A stretch of 64,000 bases of DNA. Origin: Candidatus Rokuibacteriota bacterium. GTDB lineage: Bacteria; Methylomirabilota; Methylomirabilia; Rokubacteriales; CSP1-6. Below the pieces are notes generated by a model, which saw only the letters and a list, made by a program, of their open reading frames with translations, was not told the DNA's origin and made no database searches. The DNA is taken from positions 1 through 64,000 of the forward strand of contig QHSP01000015.1 of assembly GCA_003220495.1 (NCBI GenBank). The letters run 5' to 3'. Shown here in pieces: positions 33,679-41,557 of the stretch. Numbering within the stretch: the stretch's first letter is position 1; each line of letters begins with the position of its first letter. The translations under genes were made by a program, and so were the position numbers.

Positions 33679-35602
33679 AGTCCCAGAGCTGTCCGGCGCG
33701 CTCGACCACCGCGTCGGCGTCCTCGGCGAGCATGTGTCGCTCGGCGACGAGCCGGACGGCCGCCTCGCGCGCCCGCGCGAGGTAGGCCGCGCGCGACGCG
33801 TAACGCTCCTCGATCGACGGGCGCGGATCGCCGCTCGCCTCACGCGCCGCGCGCGTGAGCGCGAACGGCACGGTCGAGCCCAGCATGCTCATGAGGTCGC
33901 CCGGGGCGCCCTGATCGGGGTGGCGCGGGTTCCAGCCGGCGAAGGTCGCGAGCGGGGCCCCGAGCTCGACTGGTCGGACGCCGGGGACGTCGTTGCCGTC
34001 GCCGTCGACCGACGGCACGAACGTCACGAACGGCGCGCCGATCTTCGGCGGCAGCTCGTGAACGATGCCCCGCGCGACGTCCGGGCCGAAATCGAGCCGC
34101 CGCGGCCGCTCGATGCGATCGGGGAAGCGCACTCCCGGGATCCGCGTGAATTGCGCTCGCGTGCCCTCGGCCGGCACGCCCGTGCCGTCGGCCAGCAGCG
34201 GCACGGCGCTCGGCGGCGGCTCAACACCGCCGGCGACCCAGCGATCCAGGTTCGTGAGCACCGCGCGCAGGAGGGGCGCGTAGTCCACGACGTTGAAGGT
34301 CTGCAGGCCCCGCGCCCCGGTGTTGGGATCGGCGGCCGGCGGCGGCAAGGTTCCGGGCGTGTGCTGGCAGCCGGCGAACAGGTAGAGCCGCGTCTGCGGG
34401 TGCGGCGCCGCGTCGCGAGTCCCCTCGACGTCGGAGTGGACGAGCGAGGCGTCACCGCGCCAGTACTCGGCCGACGTGTTGACCGCGATGATCTTCGGAA
34501 CCGTGTCGCGCGCCTCGAGACGCGCGAGCTGCGCACCGCGTTGTCCGGTCACCCGATCGAGCGCCGACGTATCGGTGAACGGGAAGAGACTGCCGACGGA
34601 GGCGGTGGCGTTCAGCGACGGCTGGCCGAAGCGCTGGTTGAACTCGCCGCGCCGGGCGCCCGCGACGTGGACGATGACGCCGTCGAAGACCTTCCGTCCG
34701 GCTTCGTCCTCGTTCAGGCCGAGGTAGAGCAGGTGACGCAGGAAACGGCCGGTCTGCGACACCCCGATCACGTAGGTGTGCTCGAGCGCGCCCGCGCACG
34801 GGTTGCCGGTCGCCGCCGGGCCCGAGCGAAGCCAGGCGGCGGTGTCGCGCACCGCGAGCAGCCCCAAACCGATGAGCGGCGGGTTCTCGGCGCGATACAC
34901 CAGCTCGTAGAGCTTCCCGGGCGCGAAGCCCCCCACGAGCGCGATGTGCGTCGCGTCGGCGAACCGCCAGGCCGCTCGCGCGATGGCCACCGCCGGCGCT
35001 CCGGCGTGCTCGCGAACGGTCAGCCGCGCCGCCGGATCGTCGAGATCGGCCGTCGGCTGGGCGATGTGGTACCGGTCGGCCATCGGCAGGGTCTCGACGC
35101 GAGAGTTCGGCCGCCACTCGCAGAGCACCGGGCCACTGATCGGCCCGTCGCCGCTGCGTGCGACAGGCACGGTGCACGCCAGGAGACCGTCCTGGCGGGG
35201 GACGTCGTGCTGCCAGCCGCACCACGCGACCGTGTATCCGTGTCGCATCAGGAAGCCGTTACCGAAGTCTTCCGCGGTCGTCGGATCGGGGACACGGATG
35301 GTGCTGTTGAACATCCCGAGCGCGACCTTGCGGCCGCGGTTGGGAATGTCCAGCAGGAGCCGGCGGCTGCCGCGCGCCGGATCGACCGGCCTCAGCAGAT
35401 AGAAGTCCGCGGTCGACTCGACGAGCCCGGCGCCGTTGCGCGGCGCCAGGGCCAGGTCCGTGACGGCCTGATTCGCCGGATGGATCGGATCGACGCCGAA
35501 ACGAAGGACGCCGGCGATCTTCTCGTACGCGCCCGCATCCCCGAAGGAGCGTCCGTCGAGCACGACCGAGCGACGGGTGATCTCGAGCGAGGTCACGGCC
35601 AT
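33662..35602 (-). CDS. Large alpha/beta hydrolase domain-containing protein
   Basis: A 646-aa protein of the alpha/beta hydrolase domain family typified by long cytosolic members. The nucleophile elbow is VIGVSQTGRFLRHLLY (serine about residue 280), followed by FDGVIVHVAGARRGEFN and the histidine-containing YLFAGCQHTPGTL. The N-terminus has GAYEKIAGVLRFGVDPIHPANQAV. No signal peptide is seen. Function unknown. It lies upstream of and separate from the 2-hydroxyacid dehydrogenase gene by 22 bp, on the same strand, and may belong to the same transcript. Confidence 0.85.
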   Translation of the reverse strand: MAVTSLEITRRSVVLDGRSFGDAGAYEKIAGVLRFGVDPIHPANQAVTDLALAPRNGAGLVESTADFYLLRPVDPARGSRRLLLDIPNRGRKVALGMFNSTIRVPDPTTAEDFGNGFLMRHGYTVAWCGWQHDVPRQDGLLACTVPVARSGDGPISGPVLCEWRPNSRVETLPMADRYHIAQPTADLDDPAARLTVREHAGAPAVAIARAAWRFADATHIALVGGFAPGKLYELVYRAENPPLIGLGLLAVRDTAAWLRSGPAATGNPCAGALEHTYVIGVSQTGRFLRHLLYLGLNEDEAGRKVFDGVIVHVAGARRGEFNQRFGQPSLNATASVGSLFPFTDTSALDRVTGQRGAQLARLEARDTVPKIIAVNTSAEYWRGDASLVHSDVEGTRDAAPHPQTRLYLFAGCQHTPGTLPPPAADPNTGARGLQTFNVVDYAPLLRAVLTNLDRWVAGGVEPPPSAVPLLADGTGVPAEGTRAQFTRIPGVRFPDRIERPRRLDFGPDVARGIVHELPPKIGAPFVTFVPSVDGDGNDVPGVRPVELGAPLATFAGWNPRHPDQGAPGDLMSMLGSTVPFALTRAAREASGDPRPSIEERYASRAAYLARAREAAVRLVAERHMLAEDADAVVERAGQLWDFIVRA

Positions 35603-35624
35603 GGAACGATGCCTCCTGGGGCCC

Positions 35625-36623
35625 TCAGCGCCGCGCTTTGGCCGGGGCGACGACGACGTCGGTGGGCTTCCCGGCAAGATAGTTCTCGACGTTCTCGATC
35701 GCGCGCAGGAGCCCGTCGCGGATGACCTCGGGCGTTTGCCCGGCGTTGTGCGGCGAGAGCACCACGCTCGGAATGGCGAGAAGCGGGTCACCGGGCTTGA
35801 TCGGCTCGTCGTGGAAGACGTCGAGCCCGGCCCCGGCAATCTTATTCTGCGTGAGCGCATCCAGCAGCGCGTCGCGCTCGACCAGCGCCCCGCGCCCGGT
35901 GTTGATCAGGATCGCCGTCGGCCTCATCATCGCGAACTCGCGGCGGCCGAGGAACCCGCGGGTCTCGGGCGCCAGGCGCAGGTGGAGCGAGACGACGTCC
36001 GCGCGGCGCACGATGTCTTCCTTCGACGCGGCGCGGGCGCCGAGCGCCGCGACGGCCGCGGCGTCACCGCGCGCGCTGTAGGCCAGCACCTCCATCCCGA
36101 GCGCTCGGCCGAGCGCGATCACGCGGGCGCCGATCTTGCCGGTGCCGAAGACGCCGAGCGTCTTGCCGAGGAGCTGGGTCAGCAGATCGCGGGGCCAGGC
36201 ACCAGCCCGCACCTCGCGATCGATGCGCGGGATGCGCCGGGCGGTGGCGAGCATGAGCGCCAGCGCGTGCTCGGCGACCGCGAAGGCGTTGATACCGGGC
36301 GTGTTGCAAACCGTGATCCCGTGGCGGCCGGCGGCGTCGAGATCGATATTGTCCGTGCCGGTGCCCCAGATCGAGATCAGCTCGAGCTTCCGGCACGCCT
36401 CCATGACGCGATCGGTGAAGCGCGCATGGGCCCGGATGTTGATGGCGATGCGCGCGGTGTCGATCCGCTGGATGAGCTCGGCCTCGTCGTCGGCGCCCCG
36501 GGCGGTGAAGACCCGCGTGTCGCCGACCTTGCGGCACCGCTCGTGCGCCTGTGTTTTGTCGAAGACCGACGGAAAGTCGTCGGGAACGCAGATCGTGACG
36601 GGCGACTTCGCGTCGGCGCTCAT
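35625..36623 (-). CDS. D-2-hydroxyacid dehydrogenase (NAD)
   Basis: A 332-aa protein of the D-isomer-specific 2-hydroxyacid dehydrogenase family. It has LGVFGTGKIGARVIALGRAL (NAD-binding GxGxxG), the substrate-binding ISIWGTGTDNID, catalytic Arg in LINTGRGALVERDAL, Glu in VFHDEPIKPGDPL and His in LSPHNAGQTPEV. It is encoded directly after the aminotransferase gene without a gap. The pair could interconvert an amino acid, a 2-oxo acid and a 2-hydroxyacid, such as phosphoserine or glyoxylate pathway intermediates. Confidence 0.92.
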   Translation of the reverse strand: MSADAKSPVTICVPDDFPSVFDKTQAHERCRKVGDTRVFTARGADDEAELIQRIDTARIAINIRAHARFTDRVMEACRKLELISIWGTGTDNIDLDAAGRHGITVCNTPGINAFAVAEHALALMLATARRIPRIDREVRAGAWPRDLLTQLLGKTLGVFGTGKIGARVIALGRALGMEVLAYSARGDAAAVAALGARAASKEDIVRRADVVSLHLRLAPETRGFLGRREFAMMRPTAILINTGRGALVERDALLDALTQNKIAGAGLDVFHDEPIKPGDPLLAIPSVVLSPHNAGQTPEVIRDGLLRAIENVENYLAGKPTDVVVAPAKARR

Positions 36624-37838
36624 CTACACGGCGTCGGCGAACGCCGCCTGGGCGGCGGCCACGCCCGCGCCGGGCTCGCACTTGTGGCCGAGGTCGCGCA
36701 ACGTCAGCTCGAGCGCGGACAGGGTCGGCAGCACGTAGTGCGGGCTGGCCGTCATGGCCATGGTGCCGATACGGAGCGTGGTGGTTCGCATCTTGTCGAG
36801 GCCGGTGCCGATGAGGATGCCGTACTGGTCACGCATCCTGGCGACGACGGCGCCTGGCTCGATATTCTTCGGCGTCTTCACGCACGACACGGTGTTCGAG
36901 AAGATCGAGGCGTCCGGGAACATCTCGAGCCCCATCGCGGCGACACCCCGTCGGATGGCGGCGCCGGCGACGGCGTGACGGCGGAATCGGTGCGGCAGGC
37001 CTTCCTCCAGGATCAGGCCGACGGCCGCGCGCATCGCGCTGGTGAGATGGGTCGGGATGGAGACCGGCTGGCGCCGCGGCGATCCGTCGGGCACCTTGCC
37101 GCCGCGCGACACCGGGACCCACAGATCCCTCCAGCGCAGCAGGTCGTAGACCAGGCTGGATGCCGCGCGCTTGCGATGCTCCATGGTCGCGAACGCCCGC
37201 GGGCTCACCGAGACGAGCGCCAGGCCGAGGGGCGCCGCCAGGCACTTCTGCGAGCCGGTCATGTTGAGGTCGACGCCCCACTCGTCTGTGCGGACGTCGA
37301 TGCCGGCGATCGAGGACACGGTGTCGAGCAGGTACAGCGCATCGACCGCGTGCGCGATTCGCCCCACCTCGGCCCCCGGATAGGTCGTCCCCGTCGACGT
37401 CTCGTTGTGGACGAGCGTGATCGCCTTGGGGCGGATACGCTCCGCCTCGCGAGCCAGACGGTCCAGGTCGAGGCGCGCGCCCAGCTCGACCGGGAACTCG
37501 GTCCAGTCCGCGCCGACGCGATTCATGATCTCGCGCATCAGGACACCGAACTGCCCGGCGCCGATGACCAGCACGCGGTCGCCCGGCTCGATGACCGACA
37601 GGGCGCCGGCCTCGAGCGCGGTGCGGCCGGAACCGGGAAGGAGGATGACCTCCTTCTGTGTCTGGAACACCTGGCGCAGCGCCAGCGTCGTCGGCTCGAG
37701 GACTTGCTCGTCGAAGCTCCGATCGTACTGAATCGTGGGCGGCTGATTCATGGCCTGGATCACCGGGAACGGCAGCTCCGTCGGACCGGGGATCATGAGG
37801 ACCGGACGCGTGTGGCACTGGGCCCAGTTGATCGTCAC
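36624..37838 (-). CDS. Alanine--glyoxylate aminotransferase family (class V) protein
   Basis: A 404-aa PLP-dependent class V aminotransferase. The start RPVLMIPGPTELPFPVIQAM is typical of the serine-glyoxylate/alanine-glyoxylate group, as are ILLPGSGRTALEAG, LVHNETSTGTTYP and the PLP-lysine segment NMTGSQKCLAAPLG (lysine about residue 195). The start GTG 37838 follows AAAGGAG by 9 nt. With the adjoining 2-hydroxyacid dehydrogenase it suggests a serine/glyoxylate or hydroxypyruvate route. The 173 bp upstream carry no recognisable gene. Confidence 0.92.
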   Translation of the reverse strand: MTINWAQCHTRPVLMIPGPTELPFPVIQAMNQPPTIQYDRSFDEQVLEPTTLALRQVFQTQKEVILLPGSGRTALEAGALSVIEPGDRVLVIGAGQFGVLMREIMNRVGADWTEFPVELGARLDLDRLAREAERIRPKAITLVHNETSTGTTYPGAEVGRIAHAVDALYLLDTVSSIAGIDVRTDEWGVDLNMTGSQKCLAAPLGLALVSVSPRAFATMEHRKRAASSLVYDLLRWRDLWVPVSRGGKVPDGSPRRQPVSIPTHLTSAMRAAVGLILEEGLPHRFRRHAVAGAAIRRGVAAMGLEMFPDASIFSNTVSCVKTPKNIEPGAVVARMRDQYGILIGTGLDKMRTTTLRIGTMAMTASPHYVLPTLSALELTLRDLGHKCEPGAGVAAAQAAFADAV

Positions 37839-38011
37839 CTGAAATGGCTCCTTTGTAGCGGGGGCCGTGAGAACGGCTCACACCGAGGGTGGCCTGAGAG
37901 AGACGCGGGCCGGCTCCGCACGCCCGACCTAACGCTATTCGTGATTCGGCCCCGCTTTCTAGTTCTTGGATTGATTCTCGGCCCGAACCCGCGGGCATTC
38001 TAGCATGCGCG

Positions 38012-38287
38012 TTAGGAGTGGACGCGCTCGGGGTCGCGAAGGACGAAGTAGAGGTTGCGCGCGTAGACGAAGAGGCCGGCCCCCTGACCCAGGATGAACA
38101 CGGGATCGCGTCGCCACAGGGCGTAGAGGAGCAGGGTCATGCCGCCGCCGATCGAGAAATACCAGAAGGCGCGGGGCACCACGCTCTTCCTCAGACGCTC
38201 GGACGCGATCCACTGGATGAGGAAGCGCGCGGAGAAGAAGGCCTGACCGAGGAATCCAACGCCGAGCCAAATCTGGTCCGTGGTCAT
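38012..38287 (-). CDS. LAB_N (lipid A biosynthesis N-terminal domain) membrane protein
   Basis: A 91-aa membrane protein with about three TM segments. The conserved LGVGFLGQAFFSARFLIQWIASE, FWYFSIGGGMTLLLYALWRRDPVFILGQ and YARNLYFVLRD match the LAB_N domain, also found as stand-alone proteins near glycosyltransferases that modify lipid A or undecaprenyl lipids. No such partner lies in the window. It suggests a Gram-negative envelope. Confidence 0.92.
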   Translation of the reverse strand: MTTDQIWLGVGFLGQAFFSARFLIQWIASERLRKSVVPRAFWYFSIGGGMTLLLYALWRRDPVFILGQGAGLFVYARNLYFVLRDPERVHS

Positions 38288-38364
38288 GTCACACCTTCAT
38301 CGTGGCGCTCGATCGTCGGTACGATCGCGCCGGCGTGCGGCGCAGGAGCGGTGAGTGACGGGGC

Positions 38365-38718
38365 TTAGGAGGCGCGGCTGAACATCGCGCGCAGGACGTT
38401 GTAGGCCTTGCGGACGTCCTCCTGACGCCGCCGCCCCGAGACGAGCGCGAAGATCTTCTCGGCCTCTTCGGTCGGCACGGTGCTGTGCTTGTCGCCGACG
38501 TCGGTGAGATCGCGCAAGGGAACCTCGAGCGCGACCGACACGCGGTAGAGACTGTCGATCGAAATCGACTTCTCCCCGCGCTCGACCTCGCCGATGAATT
38601 TCCCGCTGAGTCCGGATCCTTTGCCAAGTCGTTCCTGGCTGAGCGCGCGCTGTTTGCGAAGGGCGCGAAGGCGCTGACCGAGGAATTTTCTGACATGTTT
38701 GACGGCGCGCTCTGTCAC
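38365..38718 (-). CDS. XRE/Cro-C1 family transcriptional regulator
   Basis: A 117-aa helix-turn-helix protein. The HTH (LRALRKQRALSQERLGKGSG followed by GKFIGEVERGEKSISIDSLY) occupies about residues 16-70; the C-terminal half has DKHSTVPTEEAEKIFALVSG. The frame is also open to ATG 38781. I prefer GTG 38718 because a GAGGAGG site lies 11 nt upstream and a palindrome that looks like an operator (38750-38767) would otherwise lie inside the coding region. Confidence 0.82.
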   Translation of the reverse strand: MTERAVKHVRKFLGQRLRALRKQRALSQERLGKGSGLSGKFIGEVERGEKSISIDSLYRVSVALEVPLRDLTDVGDKHSTVPTEEAEKIFALVSGRRRQEDVRKAYNVLRAMFSRAS

Positions 38719-38749
38719 GGGCTCGTATTCCTCCTCGTGGGTGTACGTT

Positions 38750-38767
38750 AACCACCTTTCCGTGGTT
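38750..38767. promoter_or_regulatory. Possible operator for the XRE regulator
   Basis: AACCAC-N6-GTGGTT, a perfect 6-bp inverted repeat with an 18-bp centre-to-edge footprint, lies about 30 bp upstream of the preferred start of the XRE gene. The size fits a dimeric HTH protein, so autoregulation is plausible. Confidence 0.45.
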
Positions 38768-38838
38768 TCGCAACCGTTCACATACCCTGGGACCGAGTAA
38801 AAATTGCCAGAATCAGAAGTACGCGGGCGGGACGCGGC

Positions 38839-39147
38839 TCAGGGCAAGTCGATCTCGACCGCGGTGCCGTTCACGCGGACGGGATACACAGACACCTTGA
38901 GGCCTGGCGCAACCCGGCAGGCGCCGGTGGCGAGCGCGAAATCGTATCCGTGCCAGGGACAGATGACAGCGTCGCCTTCGAGCCAGCCCTCGGCGAGCGG
39001 GCCGTCTTCGTGGGGGCAGGTCGGGCTGGTGGCGTAGAACTGCCCGCCGCCGGCGTTGAAGACGGCGATCGTCACGCCGTCACGCTCGATCAGCGTCCCC
39101 TGGCCGACTCCGATCTCGTCGACCTCGGCCACCTTGATGTAGGGCAT
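38839..39147 (-). CDS. Rieske [2Fe-2S] ferredoxin
   Basis: A 102-aa soluble Rieske-type protein. Ligands are Cys44 and His46 in SPTCPHEDGP and Cys63 and His66 in VICPWHGYDF. It resembles Rieske ferredoxins that deliver electrons to oxygenases or act beside small redox proteins. Its ATG overlaps the TGA of the seleno-DsbA gene (ATGA), so it is translated right after it. No oxygenase subunit is near. Confidence 0.92.
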   Translation of the reverse strand: MPYIKVAEVDEIGVGQGTLIERDGVTIAVFNAGGGQFYATSPTCPHEDGPLAEGWLEGDAVICPWHGYDFALATGACRVAPGLKVSVYPVRVNGTAVEIDLP

Positions 39148-39722
39148 CAGGGTCGCTCCTGGAGCGCCTTGTCGATGATCGAGCGGAACTCTTCGATGCT
39201 GGTCGCGCCGATCACGCGCTGACCGTTGATGAGAAACGTGGGGGTGCTGTTGATCCCGAGCGCCTGCGCCTGCTCGATGTCCCGCTCGACGTCCGCCGCG
39301 AACCGCCGCTCGTCCAGGCAGCGCGCGAACGTGTCACGGTCCAGACCGAGCTCAGCCGCGTACACGAGCAGGTCGGCGCGGCGAAACGCGGGCTGGGCCG
39401 CGAAGAGGCGATCGTGGTACGGCCAGTATTTGCCCGAGGCGCCGGCGCAGCGCGCGGCTTCGTGCGCCGGGCGCGCCAGGGTATGCATCGCGAGCGGCCG
39501 ATCCTTGAAGACGAGGCGGACCCGGCCGTCATACTCCTGGAGCACCTGGGCCAGCGACCGCTGGACGAGCTGACAGTACGGTCACTGATAGTCGGAGAAC
39601 TCCACGATCGTCACGGGCGCCCCGGACGGCCCCTTGACCATGCTCGGAGACCAGGTGATCTCGACCTGAGCGAGCGCGCGCGGCGGCGACACGGCGGCGA
39701 CGAGCGCGAGCAAGAGCGTCAT
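39147..39722 (-). CDS. Putative selenoprotein: DsbA-like thioredoxin-fold protein with U-P-Y-C active site
   Basis: A 191-aa frame from ATG 39722 to the stop at 39147, interrupted by one TGA at 39582-39584 (codon 47). The signal peptide (TLLLALVAAVSPPRALA) is followed by VTIVEFSDYQ-[TGA]-PYC. In homologues the last part reads FSDYQCPYC, so TGA replaces the first active-site cysteine. After the TGA the frame continues with RLVFKDRPLAMHTLA and GINSTPTFLING (cis-proline loop) to a normal C-terminus. A GGUC-loop hairpin lies 22 nt downstream (39551-39564). I read this as a selenocysteine protein. A nonsense mutation or sequencing error is the alternative. It is followed by the Rieske gene and diverges from DoxX. 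Confidence 0.85.
39551..39564 (-). promoter_or_regulatory. Putative SECIS hairpin of the DsbA-like selenoprotein
   Basis: On the minus strand CCAGC-GGUC-GCUGG forms a perfect 5-bp stem with a GGUC loop, the apical sequence known from the E. coli fdhF SECIS. The loop begins 22-23 nt after the UGA, within the usual window for bacterial SECIS elements. An extra AGC/GCU pairing below the stem is possible. Confidence 0.75.
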
Positions 39723-39833
39723 CCAAATCGAGCTGTAGTAAACTCGCGGCGACCGACGGGCGCAGCGCGACCGGCGCTTCACGGACCGAGGATACGATGC
39801 GACCGAGCCCATCGCAACGGGCAGGGAGGACCC

Positions 39834-40292
39834 ATGCAAGACCTGGTCGATCTCGTGTTCAGCACCTATCCGTCGTGGTCTCACCTGGTCGTCCGCGTCG
39901 TGCTCGGTGTCGTCTTTTTTGCCCACGGCGCCCAGAAGACGTTCGGCTGGTTCGGCGGCCACGGGCTGTCGGCCACCATCGGCGGCTTCCGTCACATGAA
40001 CATTCCGCCCGCGGCGACCGCGCTCGCGGCGTTCACCGAGTGCTTCGGCGGGCTCGCGCTGATCATCGGCCTGCTCGCGAGGCCGGCGGCCCTCGGGTTG
40101 ATCCTCGTGATGGTGGTGGCGATCGCGAAGGTCCACGGCAAGCACGGCTTCTTCCTCAACTTCGCCATGACGCCGGGCAAGGGGCACGGCTACGAATTCA
40201 ATCTGGTGCTGATCGCGATGGCGCTGTCCATCCTGATCGGCGGTGCGGGGGCCCTGTCGATCGACCGGCTCATCGCGCCGCTCGGCGGCTAG
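39834..40292 (+). CDS. DoxX family membrane protein
   Basis: A 152-aa protein with four TM segments. LVVRVVLGVVFFAHGAQKTF, TECFGGLALIIGLLARPAAL and the C-terminal GYEFNLVLIAMALSILIGGAG are DoxX features. ATG 39834 follows GGGAGGA. It diverges from the seleno-DsbA/Rieske pair by 111 bp. In mycobacteria DoxX works with a thiosulfate sulfurtransferase and a superoxide dismutase in a membrane redox complex, so a link to thiol chemistry here is conceivable. Confidence 0.9.
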   Translation: MQDLVDLVFSTYPSWSHLVVRVVLGVVFFAHGAQKTFGWFGGHGLSATIGGFRHMNIPPAATALAAFTECFGGLALIIGLLARPAALGLILVMVVAIAKVHGKHGFFLNFAMTPGKGHGYEFNLVLIAMALSILIGGAGALSIDRLIAPLGG

Positions 40293-40316
40293 GCTCTGAC
40301 GGGCTTCGTCGCCCGG

Positions 40317-40664
40317 GTGATCGTGAACGCCGCCATGATCTACCTGGCGGCGCAGGTCGTGCCCGGCATCACCCTGCGCGGCAAGCCGCTCTGGCCCGCG
40401 CTGCTGGCCGGTCTGGTCTTGGCCCTCATCAACGCGGTGGTGAGGCCCGTCCTGAAAATCCTGACCCTGCCGCTGACGCTCCTGACGCTCGGCCTCTTCC
40501 TGTTCGTCCTGAACGCGTTCTGCCTGTGGCTGACGTCGGCGATCGCTCCCGGATTCGACATCGCGGGCTTCTGGCCCGCGTTCTGGGGGGCGCTCCTGAT
40601 CTCGGTGGTGAGCTGGGCCCTGACAGTCTTCGTCAGCGACAGCGGACGCGTCCGGCGGCTCTAG
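40317..40664 (+). CDS. Phage holin family (YvlD-like) membrane protein
   Basis: A 115-aa protein with four TM segments. The N-terminal VNAAMIYLAAQVVPGITL, LLAGLVLALINAVVRPVLKIL, LPLTLLTLGLFLFVLNAFCLWL and GFWPAFWGALLISVVSWAL match the widespread YvlD / phage-holin-like family. The name does not imply a phage: no phage genes are near. The GTG at 40317 is used because the only earlier in-frame candidate is a CTG (40296). Confidence 0.88.
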   Translation: MIVNAAMIYLAAQVVPGITLRGKPLWPALLAGLVLALINAVVRPVLKILTLPLTLLTLGLFLFVLNAFCLWLTSAIAPGFDIAGFWPAFWGALLISVVSWALTVFVSDSGRVRRL

Positions 40665-40682
40665 CCACCCACGCGGAATCCG

Positions 40683-41450
40683 TCAGGCGGCGCGGCCGCC
40701 TTCTTCGCTGAGGGCGGTGATGACGTAGGTGCCGCTCTTCTCGTCGCGCTCGAGCGTGACGATCTTCTGCTTGGCGGCGTCCTCGAGCAGCTTCGAGAAG
40801 GTGGAGAACCCGTAGTAGGTCTCGTTGAAGGCCGGGTTCTTCCGGATCATCGTCTGCTTGACCATCGAGCCCCAGAGCGTCTCCTTGTTCTCGCGCTGGA
40901 GCGCCTGGATGGCGTCGATGAGCTGGGCCATCGCCTCGGCCTTCTTCTCGGGCATCCCGCGCAGGAGCGTGGTCTTCTTCGTGTCGCGGATGAGGTCCTC
41001 GTAGAAGATGAACTCGTCGCAGTTGGCCACCAGCAGGTCGGACGACGACGACTTGACGCCGAGGCCGATGACGTAGCGGTCGTTCTCGCGGAGCTTGGAG
41101 ACGAGCGGCGAGAAGTCCGAGTCACCGGACACCAGCGCGAAGGAGTCGATATGCGTCTTGCCGTAGGCGAGGTCGAGCGCGTCGACGACCATCCGGATGT
41201 CGGCCGAGTTCTTGCCGCTGTAGCGCGACTGCGGGACGTCGATCAACTCGATCGCCCACTCGTGGAACGGCCGTTTGTACTCGGTGAACCGGTTCCAGTC
41301 GGCGTACGCCCGACGGACGATGATCTTGCCCTTCTCCAGCAGCCGCTCGAGCACCAGCTTGATCTCGAAGGCCTTGTACTGCGCTTCCTTGACGCCGCGG
41401 GCGATGTTCTCGAAGTCGATGAACAGCGCCAGCTTCCGTTCCCCGTTCAT
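40683..41450 (-). CDS. NYN domain protein with C-terminal OST-HTH/LOTUS-like domain
   Basis: A 255-aa protein. The PIN-like NYN domain (about 1-160) has acidic residues in LALFIDFENIARG (Asp12), KNSADIRMVVDALDLAY and ALVSGDSDFSPLVSKLRE, as in LabA/Limkain-type RNases. The C-terminal 90 residues (LIDAIQALQRENKETLWGSM, NETYYGFSTFSKLLEDAAKQ) look like a LOTUS/OST-HTH winged helix that binds RNA. The ATG 41450 follows GAAAGGA; a TATAAT-like hexamer is further upstream. Confidence 0.9.
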   Translation of the reverse strand: MNGERKLALFIDFENIARGVKEAQYKAFEIKLVLERLLEKGKIIVRRAYADWNRFTEYKRPFHEWAIELIDVPQSRYSGKNSADIRMVVDALDLAYGKTHIDSFALVSGDSDFSPLVSKLRENDRYVIGLGVKSSSSDLLVANCDEFIFYEDLIRDTKKTTLLRGMPEKKAEAMAQLIDAIQALQRENKETLWGSMVKQTMIRKNPAFNETYYGFSTFSKLLEDAAKQKIVTLERDEKSGTYVITALSEEGGRAA

Positions 41451-41543
41451 CCCTGCGGTCCTTTCGTCCGGCGCTCAGGAGCGCCGACTGGATCGATTAT
41501 ACGGCGCGACTCCATCCGGCCGAAAGCTTCTGGGCGCGCGTTG

Positions 41544-41549
41544 TATAGT
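41544..41549 (+). promoter_or_regulatory. -10 hexamer of a leaderless promoter
   Basis: TATAGT ending 8 nt before ATG 41558 with no Shine-Dalgarno between. No -35 is recognisable. It is the cleanest single example of a pattern that recurs through the window. Confidence 0.5.
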
Positions 41550-41557
41550 TGACCGCG

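Noticed and set aside
35577-38003. 808-codon plus-strand frame opposite the 2-hydroxyacid dehydrogenase and aminotransferase genes
   Set aside because: Shadow of two coding sequences with clear motifs; composition dominated by Arg, Asp, Glu, Gly and His.
39582-39584. Reading the DsbA-like gene as a pseudogene broken by a nonsense codon
   Set aside because: TGA falls exactly at the redox cysteine, no other lesion exists, and a GGUC hairpin follows; the Sec explanation is better though not proven.
40317-40664. Holin-like gene as a sign of a prophage
   Set aside because: This four-helix YvlD-type family is chromosomal in many bacteria, and no phage gene is near.
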